Of a DNA stretch of 64,000 bases, positions 46,191 through 56,438 are shown one piece after another; position 1 is the first letter of the stretch, and each line of letters begins with the position of its first letter. This stretch comes from Coxiellaceae bacterium (lineage in GTDB: Bacteria; Pseudomonadota; Gammaproteobacteria; Coxiellales; Coxiellaceae), in contig JARGOB010000012.1 of the NCBI GenBank assembly GCA_029212925.1, positions 1-64,000 of the forward strand, written 5' to 3'. The notes under the pieces are model-generated. The model ran no database searches and had not been told where the DNA came from. It was given only the letters and a program-made list of their open reading frames with translations. Position numbers and translations under genes: made by a program.

Positions 46191-47057
46191 ATGGTCATGA
46201 GTATGACCGGTTTTGCACGCCGCTCAGTGGAACAGCCTTGGGGTTCAGCCACCTGGGAAGTGAAAAGTGTTAATCACCGTTATTTAGAAGTTAATTTTCG
46301 TTTGCCTGAGGCGTTTCGACTCTATGAAGCTAAATGGAAGCAATGTCTGCAAAAGCAGCTGAAACGCGGCAAAGTGGAGTGCGTTTTAAAATATATGCCG
46401 GGTGAACAAATGGCTGGCGAGCTTAAGCTGAATAATCCCTTGATAGAACAACTGGCTGCAGCGAGTCATGCAGTACATGCGGCTTTTGAAAAAGAAAATA
46501 CGGTTAATCCGATGGATGTATTGGCATGGCCAGGTGTGGTGCAGACTGCAAATGCTAACGCTGATGTGTTAGTGGCCGAATTACAGCATGAGCTGGATCA
46601 CGCCGTTGAAGACTTGGTCAGCATGCGCCAAACCGAAGGTAAGCATTTATTAGAATTTATGCATCAGCGCATTACTGAAATGCAGGCCCTGGTCGAAAAA
46701 GTGGAAGCGCAGATGCCTATTATTTTAGAGCAGCAGCAACAAAAGCTGGTGACGCGCTTTGAAGAATTGGCTGTCGAATGCGATAAAGATCGCCTTGAGC
46801 AAGAAATGGTGTGGCTGATGCAAAAGGCCGATGTGGCTGAAGAGCTGCATCGCTTGTCGGCACACCTAAAAGAAGTGAAGGCAGTATTGTTGCAAAAAGG
46901 TGCTGTGGGTAGACGATTGGACTTTATTATGCAAGAGTTAAACCGAGAGGCGAATACACTGGCCAGTAAGTCGATAGACTTAGGTGTTACCAATGTCAGT
47001 GTAGACCTTAAAGTGTTAATTGAACAAATGCGAGAACAGGTGCAAAACATTGAATGA
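46191..47057 (+). CDS. yicC: YicC-family endoribonuclease
   Basis: A 288-aa protein with the family N-terminus SMTGFARR...WEVKSVNHRYLEVNFRLPE and the C-terminal GRRLDFIMQELNREANTLASKS. The YicC/YloC family has been reported as RNA endonucleases acting in RNA turnover. A long Glu/Gln-rich helical middle is typical. AGGAA precedes the ATG. It begins a conserved run yicC-gmk-rpoZ-spoT-ridA-recG, and its end overlaps the gmk start. Confidence 0.95.
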   Translation: MVMSMTGFARRSVEQPWGSATWEVKSVNHRYLEVNFRLPEAFRLYEAKWKQCLQKQLKRGKVECVLKYMPGEQMAGELKLNNPLIEQLAAASHAVHAAFEKENTVNPMDVLAWPGVVQTANANADVLVAELQHELDHAVEDLVSMRQTEGKHLLEFMHQRITEMQALVEKVEAQMPIILEQQQQKLVTRFEELAVECDKDRLEQEMVWLMQKADVAEELHRLSAHLKEVKAVLLQKGAVGRRLDFIMQELNREANTLASKSIDLGVTNVSVDLKVLIEQMREQVQNIE

Positions 47058-47673
47058 AGTAGGAAATTTATTTGTTGTAGCGGCTGCATCGGGAACGGGT
47101 AAGACCAGCTTGGTGCATCGTTTGATTGAGTGTACGGACGATATTAAGATTTCGATATCGCATACCACACGGCCTCCACGTCCGGATGATAAAGAGGGCG
47201 AGGCTTATTTTTTTGTGGATGAGCCAGCCTTTGACGACATGGTGAATCATCATCAATTTATTGAGCACGCCAAAGTGTATGGCTACCATTACGGTACATC
47301 GGCTTTGTGGCTGCAGCAGCAATTGCAGGCAGGTACCGATGTCATCTTGGAAATTGACTGGCAAGGTGCTGCACAGATTAAGCGCTTAAAACCTGATGCG
47401 GCGTTGGTCTTTATTTTACCACCCAGCCTTGAAAGTCTGCACGATAGATTGGAAAAGCGTAATCAAGATAAGCCACATGTGATTGAAGAGCGCATGAATC
47501 AAGCACAGTCCGAGATATCACATTACAGCGAGTTTGACTATATTGTCGTAAATGATGATTTCGATCGAGCATTGCATGATTTGCGTTGTATTGTATTGGC
47601 GAGACGCGAAAAAATTGAGAATCAGGTGATTCGATATCAATCATTACTGGAAGATTTACTGCAAAAACAGTAG
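47050..47673 (+). CDS. gmk: Guanylate kinase
   Basis: A 207-aa enzyme that phosphorylates GMP to GDP with ATP. The P-loop is ASGTGKTSL, the GMP-binding SHTTRPPRPDDKEGEAYFF follows, and EIDWQGAAQIK is the Walker B-like segment. The open frame begins at 47020, but TTG 47050 overlaps the yicC stop by 8 bp and gives exactly the E. coli length, so it is preferred. AGG lies about 9 nt upstream. Confidence 0.94.
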   Translation: MNEVGNLFVVAAASGTGKTSLVHRLIECTDDIKISISHTTRPPRPDDKEGEAYFFVDEPAFDDMVNHHQFIEHAKVYGYHYGTSALWLQQQLQAGTDVILEIDWQGAAQIKRLKPDAALVFILPPSLESLHDRLEKRNQDKPHVIEERMNQAQSEISHYSEFDYIVVNDDFDRALHDLRCIVLARREKIENQVIRYQSLLEDLLQKQ

Positions 47674-47715
47674 AATGAATTTAGTTTAAAATTTTATCAA
47701 AGAGGTGTTCAACTA

Positions 47716-47958
47716 ATGGCACGCGTAACTGTAGAAGATTGTTTGAAAAATGTAAAAAATCGTTTTGATTTAGTGCTTAAGGCTGCTGAACGTGCGCATG
47801 CCTTAGAGTTGGGCGCCGCTGATCCTATGGTACCTGTTGATAATGACAAACCTACCGTGATCGCATTACGCGAAATCGCTGAAGGTTATGACATCACGCA
47901 ACGCCGTACACGTGCCGGTGAAGATGCATTTAACGACGATATTGAAATTATCGAGTAA
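47716..47958 (+). CDS. rpoZ: RNA polymerase omega subunit
   Basis: An 80-aa protein. [27 protein letters not shown] is the standard omega N-terminus, and [10 protein letters not shown] follows. Omega helps beta' fold and forms part of ppGpp site 1 in proteobacteria, which suits its place directly before spoT. AGAGGTG precedes the ATG. Confidence 0.97.
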   Translation: MARVTVEDCLKNVKNRFDLVLKAAERAHALELGAADPMVPVDNDKPTVIALREIAEGYDITQRRTRAGEDAFNDDIEIIE

Positions 47959-47992
47959 TATCAAACCTTTCATGGGCTAGGAGGGGATTCGG

Positions 47993-50119
47993 TTGCGACT
48001 CTTTAAGAAGTTGAGGCGCAAGTTAGGCTACTTGGATGAAGCGCAGATTGAGCTGATTCATCAAGCCTTTTTAACTGCAATGGATGCGCATCGCACCCAA
48101 AAGCGTGTTACTGGTGAGCCTTATATTACCCACCCTGTAGAAGTGGCCTGTATTTTGGCCGACATGAAAATGGATTATCAAACCATAATGTCGGCATTAC
48201 TGCATGATGTTATTGAAGATACCCCTGTTTCCAAATCAGAATTAGCACAGAAGTTCGGTGATCAAGTCGCTGAACTCGTTGATGGCGTCAGCAAGTTAAC
48301 CCAAATTGAATTCGTCAGCCGTGCAGAGATGCAAGCGGAAAACTTTCGCAAGATGGTGTTGGCGATGGCGAAAGATATTCGTGTCATCCTAGTGAAGCTT
48401 TCAGATCGCTTGCACAATATGCGTACCTTAGGCTCCTTGCGACCCGCGAAACGCAATCGCATTGCAACAGAAACATTAGAGATCTATGCGCCGATTGCCA
48501 AACGTTTAGGTATGCGTGAGTATTCGGTTGAATTGGAAGAGCTTGGCTTTCAAGCACGCTACCCACATCGCTATAGCGTATTAAAAGAAGCAGTACGTAA
48601 AGCACGCGGTAATCGTAAAAAAATTCTTAATGTCATTAATAAAGCGTTGTATGAAGGGTTGGATAAAAGTGATTTGCCCGCGTGTGTGATTAATGGCCGC
48701 GAAAAACACCTGTACAGTATCTACCGAAAAATGAGTAAAAAGCATATTCCTTTTAATGAGATTATGGATGTGTATGCGTTTCGAATTATCGTTGATCGTG
48801 CGGATACTTGTTATCGCGTGTTAGGTGTTGTGCACAGTTTGTTTAAACCCGTGCCGGGTCGCTTTAAAGATTATATTGCGATTCCAAAAGCCAATGGTTA
48901 TCAGTCATTGCATACGACATTGTTTGGCCCCTATGGCTTACCGATTGAAATTCAAATTCGCACTACCGAAATGGATCGCATGGCAACCAATGGTATTGCG
49001 GCACATTGGTTATATAAGACTGGTGAGCAAGGTTTGGGTGAAAGTCATACGCGAGCTCAGCAATGGGTGCATAATTTATTAGAGTTGCAACAAAGTACTG
49101 GTAGTTCGTTAGAGTTTATCGAGAGTGTTAAAGTCGATCTGTTCCCCGATGAGGTGTATGTGTTTACACCTAAAGGCGATATTCGCCAATTGCCTGCGCA
49201 CTCTACCGCGATAGATTTTGCGTATTCCGTACATACTGATGTGGGTAATTCATGTGTTGCGGTTAAAATTAATCGTCAATTAGCGCCGTTGTCTTCTGTG
49301 TTGTCGAATGGCCAAACGATTGAGGTCATTACATCAAACCTCGGTCGACCTAATCCTGCATGGATGGACTTTGTTGTTACCAGTAAAGCGCGTTCGAGTA
49401 TTCGTCACTTTTTAAAGAATCAACATCGCACCGATTCCATCGCTTTAGGTAAGCAGTTACTAAAAAAATCATTGTCAGTGTTGAATTTGTCTTTGCGAGG
49501 TATGCCAGCAGACATAATGGGAGATGTATTGGCTGAGGCGCAAGTGGAAACGGTTGAAGCTTTATTTCAAGATATTGGTTTAGGTAATCGCGTGGCGGCA
49601 CTGGTTGCGCAGCGTATTGCGATGCGTTTAGATGAAAGTGAGCAACCTAAGGCTTTACCGAAGCCAGACAGTGATGCGCCGATGTTGATTAAAGGCACCG
49701 AAGGCATGTTACTTGATTTCGCTGATTGTTGTCATCCGATCCCTGGTGATCCTATTGTTGGGACTGTGATCGCAGGCCAAGGGGTGACTGTGCATCGTGA
49801 TGACTGTAAGCGCATTGCTAAGCTGCAGCAAAAATCAGAACTTGATTGTGTGCCGTTACGTTGGGCGGGAAATATTAGCCGTGAATTCCCTGTGATTGTT
49901 GTTATTGAGGTAATTAATCGTCGCGGTGTATTGGCGGTGGCTGCATTGGCGGTATCTGATGCTGATGCAAATATAGATGATATCCGTGTTACCGATGAAG
50001 CGGGCAGTCATTATTTAATTTCGTTTAAATTATTAGTGCGTGATCGTATGCATTTAGCACGTGTATTGCGGCGATTGCGTCAAGTCAAAGATGTAACTCG
50101 TATAGTGAGAAGAAAATGA
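47993..50119 (+). CDS. spoT: Bifunctional (p)ppGpp synthetase/hydrolase
   Basis: A 708-aa RelA/SpoT homologue. The HD hydrolase domain is intact ([26 protein letters not shown]). The synthetase domain has [20 protein letters not shown] and [10 protein letters not shown]. Then come TGS ([16 protein letters not shown]) and a C-terminal ACT domain. It makes and degrades the stringent alarmone. A strong AGGAGGGG precedes the TTG start at 47993. It overlaps ridA by 4 bp. Confidence 0.96.
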   Translation: MRLFKKLRRKLGYLDEAQIELIHQAFLTAMDAHRTQKRVTGEPYITHPVEVACILADMKMDYQTIMSALLHDVIEDTPVSKSELAQKFGDQVAELVDGVSKLTQIEFVSRAEMQAENFRKMVLAMAKDIRVILVKLSDRLHNMRTLGSLRPAKRNRIATETLEIYAPIAKRLGMREYSVELEELGFQARYPHRYSVLKEAVRKARGNRKKILNVINKALYEGLDKSDLPACVINGREKHLYSIYRKMSKKHIPFNEIMDVYAFRIIVDRADTCYRVLGVVHSLFKPVPGRFKDYIAIPKANGYQSLHTTLFGPYGLPIEIQIRTTEMDRMATNGIAAHWLYKTGEQGLGESHTRAQQWVHNLLELQQSTGSSLEFIESVKVDLFPDEVYVFTPKGDIRQLPAHSTAIDFAYSVHTDVGNSCVAVKINRQLAPLSSVLSNGQTIEVITSNLGRPNPAWMDFVVTSKARSSIRHFLKNQHRTDSIALGKQLLKKSLSVLNLSLRGMPADIMGDVLAEAQVETVEALFQDIGLGNRVAALVAQRIAMRLDESEQPKALPKPDSDAPMLIKGTEGMLLDFADCCHPIPGDPIVGTVIAGQGVTVHRDDCKRIAKLQQKSELDCVPLRWAGNISREFPVIVVIEVINRRGVLAVAALAVSDADANIDDIRVTDEAGSHYLISFKLLVRDRMHLARVLRRLRQVKDVTRIVRRK

Positions 50120-50499
50120 AAACCATAATTTCAACTGAAAATGCACCCGCTGCGGTTGGTACTTATTCACAAGCCGTAAAAGCAGGAAATACCGTTTATT
50201 TATCAGGTCAAGTCCCATTGGATCCAGCGACTATGAAAGTGATTGATGGTGATTTTAAAGCGCAAACCCGCCAAGTGTTCGACAATTTAAAAGCGGTGAC
50301 TGAAGCAGCTGGTGGAAGTTTAGCTGATATCGTAAAGCTAAACGTATTTATTGTTGATATGGCTGTGTTCCCGCAAGTCAGTGAGGTCATGGGTGATTAT
50401 TTCGAAGAGCCTTATCCTGCGCGTGCTTGTGTAGCAGTTGCTGCGCTGCCTTTAGGTGTGCCGGTAGAGATGGAAGCTGTGATGGTGCTTGCGGATTAG
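50116..50499 (+). CDS. ridA: RidA enamine/imine deaminase
   Basis: A 127-aa trimeric YjgF/YER057c/UK114 protein that hydrolyses reactive 2-aminoacrylate and related imines. The motifs [25 protein letters not shown] and the C-terminal [21 protein letters not shown] (cut from a longer match) are standard, including the catalytic-site Arg. ATG overlaps the spoT stop (ATGA). spoT-ridA-recG is a conserved gammaproteobacterial order. Confidence 0.96.
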   Translation: MKTIISTENAPAAVGTYSQAVKAGNTVYLSGQVPLDPATMKVIDGDFKAQTRQVFDNLKAVTEAAGGSLADIVKLNVFIVDMAVFPQVSEVMGDYFEEPYPARACVAVAALPLGVPVEMEAVMVLAD

Positions 50500-50506
50500 A
50501 GGACAT

Positions 50507-52576
50507 ATGCCGGAACAATTAGCTAAAATTGCTATTAGCCAGTTGAAAGGCGTTGGCCCCCGTATGGCCACTTTATTACAAAATCTATCGATTCACACAG
50601 TTCAAGATATTCTGTTTCATTTGCCACTGCGCTATGAAGATCGCACACGAGTGATCAGCTTAGCGCAATGCAAGCCGGGTGATCGTGTGATGACTAAAGC
50701 GGTCATCGATAAAACCTGGCAAGCGTTTGGTAAGCGTAAGATGTTGTTGTGTCAGCTGCGCGATGGTAATCGTAAACTCACCTTGCGATTTTTTCATTAC
50801 ACATCGCGTCAAGCCAATTATTTAAAACAAACAGGTAAAGCCGTTTGTTGCTTTGGTGAAATACGCTTGGGTCAATTTGGTTTGGAGATAGTGCATCCAC
50901 AGTACTCTATTTTAGATGATGGTGAAGCGTTGCAACTATCAGATTATTTAACACCTGTTTACCCAACTACAGAAGGGCTGGGGCAGGCCACTTTAATTAA
51001 ATTAACTGATCAAGCGTTACAGTATTTAGTTGATGGCGAGGTTGAAAATTATTTGCCTCAGCAAGATGTTGATATGACGACTGAACAGGCGCTGCAATTG
51101 TTACACCGACCACCAGCTAAAATGCATTTTCAACAGCGCGAAAGTGAGCTGGAAAAAGCGCGGCGACGTTTGGCGCTGGAAGAGTTAGTAGCGTATCAAT
51201 TGCAACTTAAGTCATCACGTCGGCAAGTAAAAAAATTATTGGGATATGATTTTAAAAATAATGCAAAGGTTATCGAGGAATTTAAAAAACAGCTTCCTTT
51301 TGATCTGACCGGCGCGCAAAAAAAAGCAATGGCTGAAATTGAAAAAGATATCTTTAGTCACCAACCGATGATGCGTTTATTGCAGGGTGATGTAGGCTCT
51401 GGAAAAACCATGATCGCATTGATCAGTTTATTGCATGCCGTGTCTAATGGTTATCAAGCGGTATTAATGGCACCAACTGAAATTTTAGCTGAGCAACACT
51501 TACAACAGTGTCAGCAGTGGCTCGAGCCATTGGGCGTGCGCGTTACGTGTTTAGTTGGTAGCTTGAAGCAAAGTGAGCATACCAAAATCCAAGCTTTAAT
51601 CGCTAATCACGAAGTGGATGTAGTGGTGGGTACACACGCTGTTTTTCAGCAAAAAATTCAATACGCTAAATTAGCGCTCATGGTGATTGATGAGCAACAC
51701 CGGTTTGGCGTGCATCAGCGTATGGCGTTGCAGTTAAAAGGTAAAAAGCAAGGGCGAGTGCCGCATCAATTAATTATGACAGCCACACCTATTCCGCGCA
51801 CTCTAGCAATGACAGCATATGCTGATTTAGATTATTCAGTGATTGATGAATTACCCCCCGGGCGTAAGCCAATCCAAACCGTATTATGCAGCCAGTCGCA
51901 ACGTGAAGCATTGATTGCGCGTTTAGCCAACTATTGCGAGCAAGGGCGCCAAGCCTACTGGGTATGCACGCTGATTGAGGAATCTGAAATGTTGCAAGCC
52001 AAAGCAGCGCAAGATGTCTGTGATGAATTAAAGCGCTTATTGCCAAACTGCCGGATTGCATTAGTGCATGGTCGTATTAAGGCTGATGAAAAGCAGCGCA
52101 TCATGACAGCGTTTCATCAAGCAGAGCTCGATGTTCTAGTGGCCACGACAGTCATTGAGGTGGGGGTCAATGTGCCTAATGCCTCTGTGATGGTGATCGA
52201 CAATGCAGAACGCTTGGGTTTGTCGCAATTGCATCAGCTGCGTGGGCGTGTAGGGCGAGGTGAGCAGCAAAGCTACTGTGTATTGCAATATAAATCACCC
52301 TTGTCACAAATTGCGCAGCAACGATTAGAGTTGATGCGTCAATCACAGGATGGCTTTGAAATTGCACAGGCTGATTTGCGCTTGCGTGGTGCTGGTGAAA
52401 TTTTGGGCTCGAGACAATCGGGAGTTATTGGTTTTCGTATCGCCGATATGGAAATGGATGCTGATCTAATAAGTGTAGCCAATCAACTTTCTGAGCAATT
52501 AATAGACGGGAAAATGGTTCAGCAATTATGCAATCGCTGGGGGATTATACAAAGCCGGGAATTGGTGACGGTATAA
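50507..52576 (+). CDS. recG: ATP-dependent DNA helicase RecG
   Basis: A 689-aa helicase that remodels stalled replication forks and branched DNA. An N-terminal wedge/OB domain begins with SQLKGVGPRMATLL. Walker A is GDVGSGKT (about residue 298), the DEQH box is VIDEQHRFGVHQR, and ATPIPRTLAMT is motif III. The C-terminal helicase domain has TTVIEVGVNVPNA and QLRGRVGRG. The frame opens at 50489, but ATG 50507 has GAGGA 5 nt upstream, just after the ridA stop, and is preferred. Confidence 0.96.
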   Translation: MPEQLAKIAISQLKGVGPRMATLLQNLSIHTVQDILFHLPLRYEDRTRVISLAQCKPGDRVMTKAVIDKTWQAFGKRKMLLCQLRDGNRKLTLRFFHYTSRQANYLKQTGKAVCCFGEIRLGQFGLEIVHPQYSILDDGEALQLSDYLTPVYPTTEGLGQATLIKLTDQALQYLVDGEVENYLPQQDVDMTTEQALQLLHRPPAKMHFQQRESELEKARRRLALEELVAYQLQLKSSRRQVKKLLGYDFKNNAKVIEEFKKQLPFDLTGAQKKAMAEIEKDIFSHQPMMRLLQGDVGSGKTMIALISLLHAVSNGYQAVLMAPTEILAEQHLQQCQQWLEPLGVRVTCLVGSLKQSEHTKIQALIANHEVDVVVGTHAVFQQKIQYAKLALMVIDEQHRFGVHQRMALQLKGKKQGRVPHQLIMTATPIPRTLAMTAYADLDYSVIDELPPGRKPIQTVLCSQSQREALIARLANYCEQGRQAYWVCTLIEESEMLQAKAAQDVCDELKRLLPNCRIALVHGRIKADEKQRIMTAFHQAELDVLVATTVIEVGVNVPNASVMVIDNAERLGLSQLHQLRGRVGRGEQQSYCVLQYKSPLSQIAQQRLELMRQSQDGFEIAQADLRLRGAGEILGSRQSGVIGFRIADMEMDADLISVANQLSEQLIDGKMVQQLCNRWGIIQSRELVTV

Positions 52577-52844
52577 CGGGTTTTTTCTGCTGTATAAATA
52601 ACAAATTGATCAATTAGCGATCATTCGTGACTAGTATGTAAACAATGATAAGATTTATTCGATAAAAAGCTTGTTTTGTGGTTTTTCATTGGTTATTCTG
52701 CACCCCTTGTGTGGCAAGAAGCCGTGCTTTTTATTGCCACAATAGTTTGAAATCTTTGACTAAGGCTTGCATTTTTAGTGCGATTCAATTTAAACTCAGC
52801 ACTTTAAGTGTTAACTTTTCTTTGATCGAAAGAGGGGAATTACA

Positions 52845-53516
52845 ATGTCGATTAAAAAATTACTTGTTCTTGCTGCCGCTGGTGTAGCAACTATGGGTGT
52901 AACTTCAGCAATGGCTGGTGGTGTTGATTCAACATACAGCGCGCCAATGGCTGCAACTGCACCTACTTCATACTTTTATGTTCAAGGTCAAGTCGGTTAT
53001 GCGACTACCAATTGGCAAAAACAGTTAGATACATCTTCAACTAACTGGACAAAACCAAATGGCGGCTTTACTTGGGGCGTAGATGCTGGTTACATGTGGA
53101 CTCAAAACCTAGGTTTAGAAGTAGGTTACTTCATGTTCCCAGAAGCTTCTAACAGCGGAACAGTTGCTGGTGTTACTAATGGTAGCATTGATAGCTGGGC
53201 GCTTTACGGTGCTGTTAAGTTTGCTGTGCCTATTTATCCAAACTTGGATATCTATGCTAAAGCTGGTGTATCTTACAACCGTGCTCAATTCGGTGGTACT
53301 GGTGCTCTTACTGGTAACTCAGGTACAACTACTGTTCCTGTTACTTACCACAATTGGGGCTTTGTTGGCGGCGCTGGTGTGGATTACACCTTCGACAACA
53401 ATATCTTCGTTAATGTTCAATACATGCGTTTCGCAGGTAACAACAACGATGGTATCCAACAAACTACCAATCCTAACGTTTACACAGCTGGTGTTGGTTA
53501 CAAATTCGCAATGTAA
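52845..53516 (+). CDS. Outer-membrane beta-barrel protein (OmpA/OmpW-like)
   Basis: A 223-aa protein with a signal peptide (MSIKKLLVLAAAGVATMGVTSAMA). The mature part alternates beta strands and Gly/Asn-rich loops (YFYVQGQVGYATTNW, WGVDAGYMWTQNLGLEVGYF, LDIYAKAGVSYNRAQFG, GFVGGAGVDYTF). It ends in an amphipathic strand, GVGYKFAM, as expected for an eight-stranded barrel. GAGGGG precedes the ATG. Codons look biased to a small set (frequent GGT, GCT, AAC, TAC), suggesting high expression. A strong terminator follows. Its ligand is unknown. Confidence 0.88.
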   Translation: MSIKKLLVLAAAGVATMGVTSAMAGGVDSTYSAPMAATAPTSYFYVQGQVGYATTNWQKQLDTSSTNWTKPNGGFTWGVDAGYMWTQNLGLEVGYFMFPEASNSGTVAGVTNGSIDSWALYGAVKFAVPIYPNLDIYAKAGVSYNRAQFGGTGALTGNSGTTTVPVTYHNWGFVGGAGVDYTFDNNIFVNVQYMRFAGNNNDGIQQTTNPNVYTAGVGYKFAM

Positions 53517-53548
53517 TAAGCGAGTTTGCAATAACAGCAAACGTTTCG

Positions 53549-53577
53549 AAGGGCTCAAATATTTGGGCCCTTTTTTT
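53549..53577 (+). terminator. Intrinsic terminator of outer-membrane protein gene
   Basis: Twelve-bp arms AAGGGCTCAAAT and ATTTGGGCCCTT (one wobble pair) are followed by a run of seven T. It lies 32 bp after the stop codon and is the cleanest terminator in the window. Confidence 0.9.
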
Positions 53578-53670
53578 ATGGGCTTTATTAATGGGTAATC
53601 TTAACGTTTAGCGCTACTCCATCCTTATTTGCAGTGGTAGTTATTTGATGAATTAACTTCCACTCACCGT

Positions 53671-53771
53671 AAGCCTGCTAGGGGTACCTTTCTCTCGAAC
53701 GGACTCCCTGTCCTCGTGTTCACTTACATCCCTATACCACACGCCGCTCGAAAGGTACCCCTTCCAGCCTT
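53671..53771 (-). repeat. Structured dispersed element, copy 2
   Basis: Read on the minus strand, it closely matches the element at 25274. It shares AAGGCTG...GGGGTACCTTTCGAG, the loop GTATAGGGATGT and a GGAC-AGGGA-GTCC hairpin where copy 1 has GGGC/GCCC. It lies between the omp terminator and the sugar transporter gene. Confidence 0.75.
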
Positions 53772-53861
53772 ACTGCATTGGCAGTTACTTAATTAAATTA
53801 GTCGTGATCTAGTAATATACCGTCTATAATGCCTGCCACAGTTAAGACCAAGGGAAAAAGG

Positions 53862-55241
53862 ATGTCATTGACGAACACTCAAAATAAATCATTCATCTAT
53901 TTTATAACCATTGTCGCAGCGCTTGCTGGGCTTTTATTTGGTATGGACACAGGTGTTATTGCCGGTGCATTGCCAGGCATTGTAAATGATTTCCATTTAA
54001 CGCTGAGCCAAAAAGGTTTTGTGGTGAGTTCATTATCGATAGGGGCTGTTATTGGTGTGATTATATGCCAACCGATTTCGCGCTTGTGGGGCCGACGTGT
54101 TGGGCTTTTGGTCAGTGCGATTATTTTTACGGGCGCTAGTATTTGTCTTTTCTTTGTGCCATCAGCTCCACTATTGATCGCGATTCGCTTTGTGTTAGGT
54201 CTTGCGATTGGTATTGCTACATTTTCAACGCCACTGTATTTGGCGGAGATATCACCTCCACGCATTCGAGGCGGTATGATTTCAACTTATCAGCTAATGG
54301 TTGCAGCTGGGTTTTTATTGGCCTATATCAGTGATGCGTTACTTAGCACGTCCGGCAATTGGCACTTAATGCTTGGAATTGTTGTCATTCCAGCAGCGCT
54401 GATGTTGTGCTGTGTATTATTTTTACCTCGCAGCCCACGCTGGTTGGTATTAAACAACCATGAACTTGAAGCACGCCAAGTACTGTCACGCACCATGACG
54501 AGCAGCGAAATGGAAAAGACCATTCAAGAAATCAATGACAGTGTGGCCAATAAAACTTCACTGTTTAAGCTACTAACAGACAAGCGTTTCCTCGCCGTTG
54601 TATTCCTAGGGCTTGGTATGCAGTTTTTCCAGCAGGGTACCGGTGACAACGCCGTTAATTATTACGTGCCAACTATTTTTAAGCTAGCAGGTTTTGCCAC
54701 GCTTCAGCAGCAAATGATCTGTGCGGTCTTCTTCGGTTTTGTGCATACGTTTATGACGCTAGTAGCGATTAAATACGTCGACCGCTTTGGCCGTCGTCCT
54801 ATCCTTATGTTAGGGCTTGCCATTATGGCGTTGGGTATGTTGATGTTAGCAGTCATTGTATATATTGGGCCTACAAATGACTTTTTACGCTATAGCGGTG
54901 TGCTTTCAACATTTATTTATACTGCTGGTTACTCGATCAGTGTTGGACCAGTCGTTTGGGTTATCTGCTCGGAAATCTTCCCACTGCGCGTACGCGACTT
55001 TGGCATCATGATCACTACTATGGGCAATTGGATATTTAATGCATTAGTGTCACAAAGTTTCCCAACGCTATTGCATCGATTAACTGGCCCTGGTGTATTC
55101 ACTTTGTTTGTCGCCATGTCATTACTTGGTATTTTATTTGTAAAATGGTTTTCACCTGAAACCAAGGGCGTATCACTTGAGCACATTGAGAATAACCTCG
55201 ATAATGGCGAACGCTTGCGTCACATAGGAGTTGCTGCCTAA
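53862..55241 (+). CDS. MFS sugar transporter
   Basis: A 459-aa twelve-helix transporter of the sugar porter family. Visible marks are GLLFGMDTGVIAGALPGI, the GRR after helix 2, the RF-(GRR) signature in DRFGRRP, the QQGTGDNAVNYY region matching the family's QQxxGxNxxxYY, and the C-terminal PETKG. A TATAAT at 53825-53830 overlaps the ATG at 53829, so translation most likely starts at ATG 53862, which has AAGGG 7 nt upstream. It overlaps the polyol-dehydrogenase gene by one base. It probably imports a hexose or polyol. Codon use looks somewhat richer in C-ending codons than its neighbours. Confidence 0.88.
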   Translation: MSLTNTQNKSFIYFITIVAALAGLLFGMDTGVIAGALPGIVNDFHLTLSQKGFVVSSLSIGAVIGVIICQPISRLWGRRVGLLVSAIIFTGASICLFFVPSAPLLIAIRFVLGLAIGIATFSTPLYLAEISPPRIRGGMISTYQLMVAAGFLLAYISDALLSTSGNWHLMLGIVVIPAALMLCCVLFLPRSPRWLVLNNHELEARQVLSRTMTSSEMEKTIQEINDSVANKTSLFKLLTDKRFLAVVFLGLGMQFFQQGTGDNAVNYYVPTIFKLAGFATLQQQMICAVFFGFVHTFMTLVAIKYVDRFGRRPILMLGLAIMALGMLMLAVIVYIGPTNDFLRYSGVLSTFIYTAGYSISVGPVVWVICSEIFPLRVRDFGIMITTMGNWIFNALVSQSFPTLLHRLTGPGVFTLFVAMSLLGILFVKWFSPETKGVSLEHIENNLDNGERLRHIGVAA

Positions 55242-56362
55242 TGCCTATGTCAAAACAAGCAGATATTATTGCCCACCTAGGTATTGGTAACTTTCAACGT
55301 GCTCATCAAGCGGTTTATACGCAACACGCTAATACGCTCAGCGATAGCCACTGGGAAATCCACGGCATTAGTTTACGCAGCCCCACTGTGCGCGATACTT
55401 TATCACCACAAAACTATCGTTATCACGTCTTGGAAAAATCACCGGCGGACACACAGCAACAAGTAATTTCTGTCATTAAAAATATTGTAGTGGCGCCTGA
55501 ATCACCGGATGCTGTGATTGAGTTATTAGCTAACCCAGACTGTAAGATAGTTACACTTTCGATTACCGAAAAAGGCTACCATACCGACTCTAACGGTGCG
55601 GTTGATTATCTTGTGCGAGCATTGAAACAACGCATGAAGAAAAATATACAGCCATTCACGGTAATTTCATGTGATAACATTAATCACAATGGCGCGTACT
55701 TAAAATCGCTGTGCGTTGAACTGGCTGCATCACAAGACGCAGTTCTGGCTGACTGGATCGAAAGCCAGGTGGCTTTCCCAAGCACAATGGTCGATCGCAT
55801 TGTGCCTGCAACCAGTGATGAAGACATAGCTCTCGTCGCCAAACAAAGCAGCTTTACTGATAATGCCGTCGTGCCGTGTGAACCGTTTAAGCAGTGGGTG
55901 ATTCAAGATCATTTCTGTAATGAGCGCCCCGAGTGGGAGCTTGCTGGTGCGCAATTCGTTGATGATGTCACGCCTTATGAAACATTGAAGTTGCGTTTGC
56001 TCAATGCCAGTCATTCAGCACTGGCTTATCTTGGCGTTGCCGCAGGTTTTGACACGATAGCTGACGCGGTTAAAAGCTCGTCACTTGAAAAATTTATCTT
56101 TGACATGATGACTGAAGAGATTATTCCAGGTTTAGAAATACCGGCAAAGTTTGATGTGTATGCTTACCGCGACAGCATCATCGAGCGTTTTAAAAACCCT
56201 AGCCTCAAACATAAAACCACGCAAGTGGCGATGGATGGTGATAAAAAAATCCCTTTGCGTATTTTACCTAGTATTGAGGTGGCTCGTTTGAAGGGCCTGC
56301 CTCATGATAAGCTTGAAAGCGTTGTAGCGGCATACCATGATTATTGTCTTTACACTGCTTAA
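55241..56362 (+). CDS. Mannitol/polyol dehydrogenase family protein, C-terminally short
   Basis: A 373-aa member of the long-chain mannitol dehydrogenase family (mannitol dehydrogenase, fructuronate reductase and relatives). The NAD-binding LGIGNFQRAHQAVY, then MVDRIVPAT, the catalytic KLRLLNASHSALAYLG (Lys, Asn, His) and KIPLRILPS are present. Relatives run to 450-490 residues; this one ends after VAAYHDYCLYTA, so the last ~80-100 residues are missing. Start overlaps the transporter stop by one base (TAATG), so the two form an operon for uptake and oxidation of a sugar or polyol. A dispersed repeat lies just 76 bp downstream. Activity is uncertain. Confidence 0.8.
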   Translation: MPMSKQADIIAHLGIGNFQRAHQAVYTQHANTLSDSHWEIHGISLRSPTVRDTLSPQNYRYHVLEKSPADTQQQVISVIKNIVVAPESPDAVIELLANPDCKIVTLSITEKGYHTDSNGAVDYLVRALKQRMKKNIQPFTVISCDNINHNGAYLKSLCVELAASQDAVLADWIESQVAFPSTMVDRIVPATSDEDIALVAKQSSFTDNAVVPCEPFKQWVIQDHFCNERPEWELAGAQFVDDVTPYETLKLRLLNASHSALAYLGVAAGFDTIADAVKSSSLEKFIFDMMTEEIIPGLEIPAKFDVYAYRDSIIERFKNPSLKHKTTQVAMDGDKKIPLRILPSIEVARLKGLPHDKLESVVAAYHDYCLYTA

Positions 56363-56438
56363 ATTGGTTAAACTATCATAGTAAAAACTCCTAAAAATGA
56401 TAAAATACCAATCAATGAAGATGCACGGTGATGGAAGT

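Noticed and set aside
53164..53598. 144-aa plus-strand frame, very Leu/Val-rich
   Set aside because: It is an out-of-frame reading of the beta-barrel gene and runs through its terminator.
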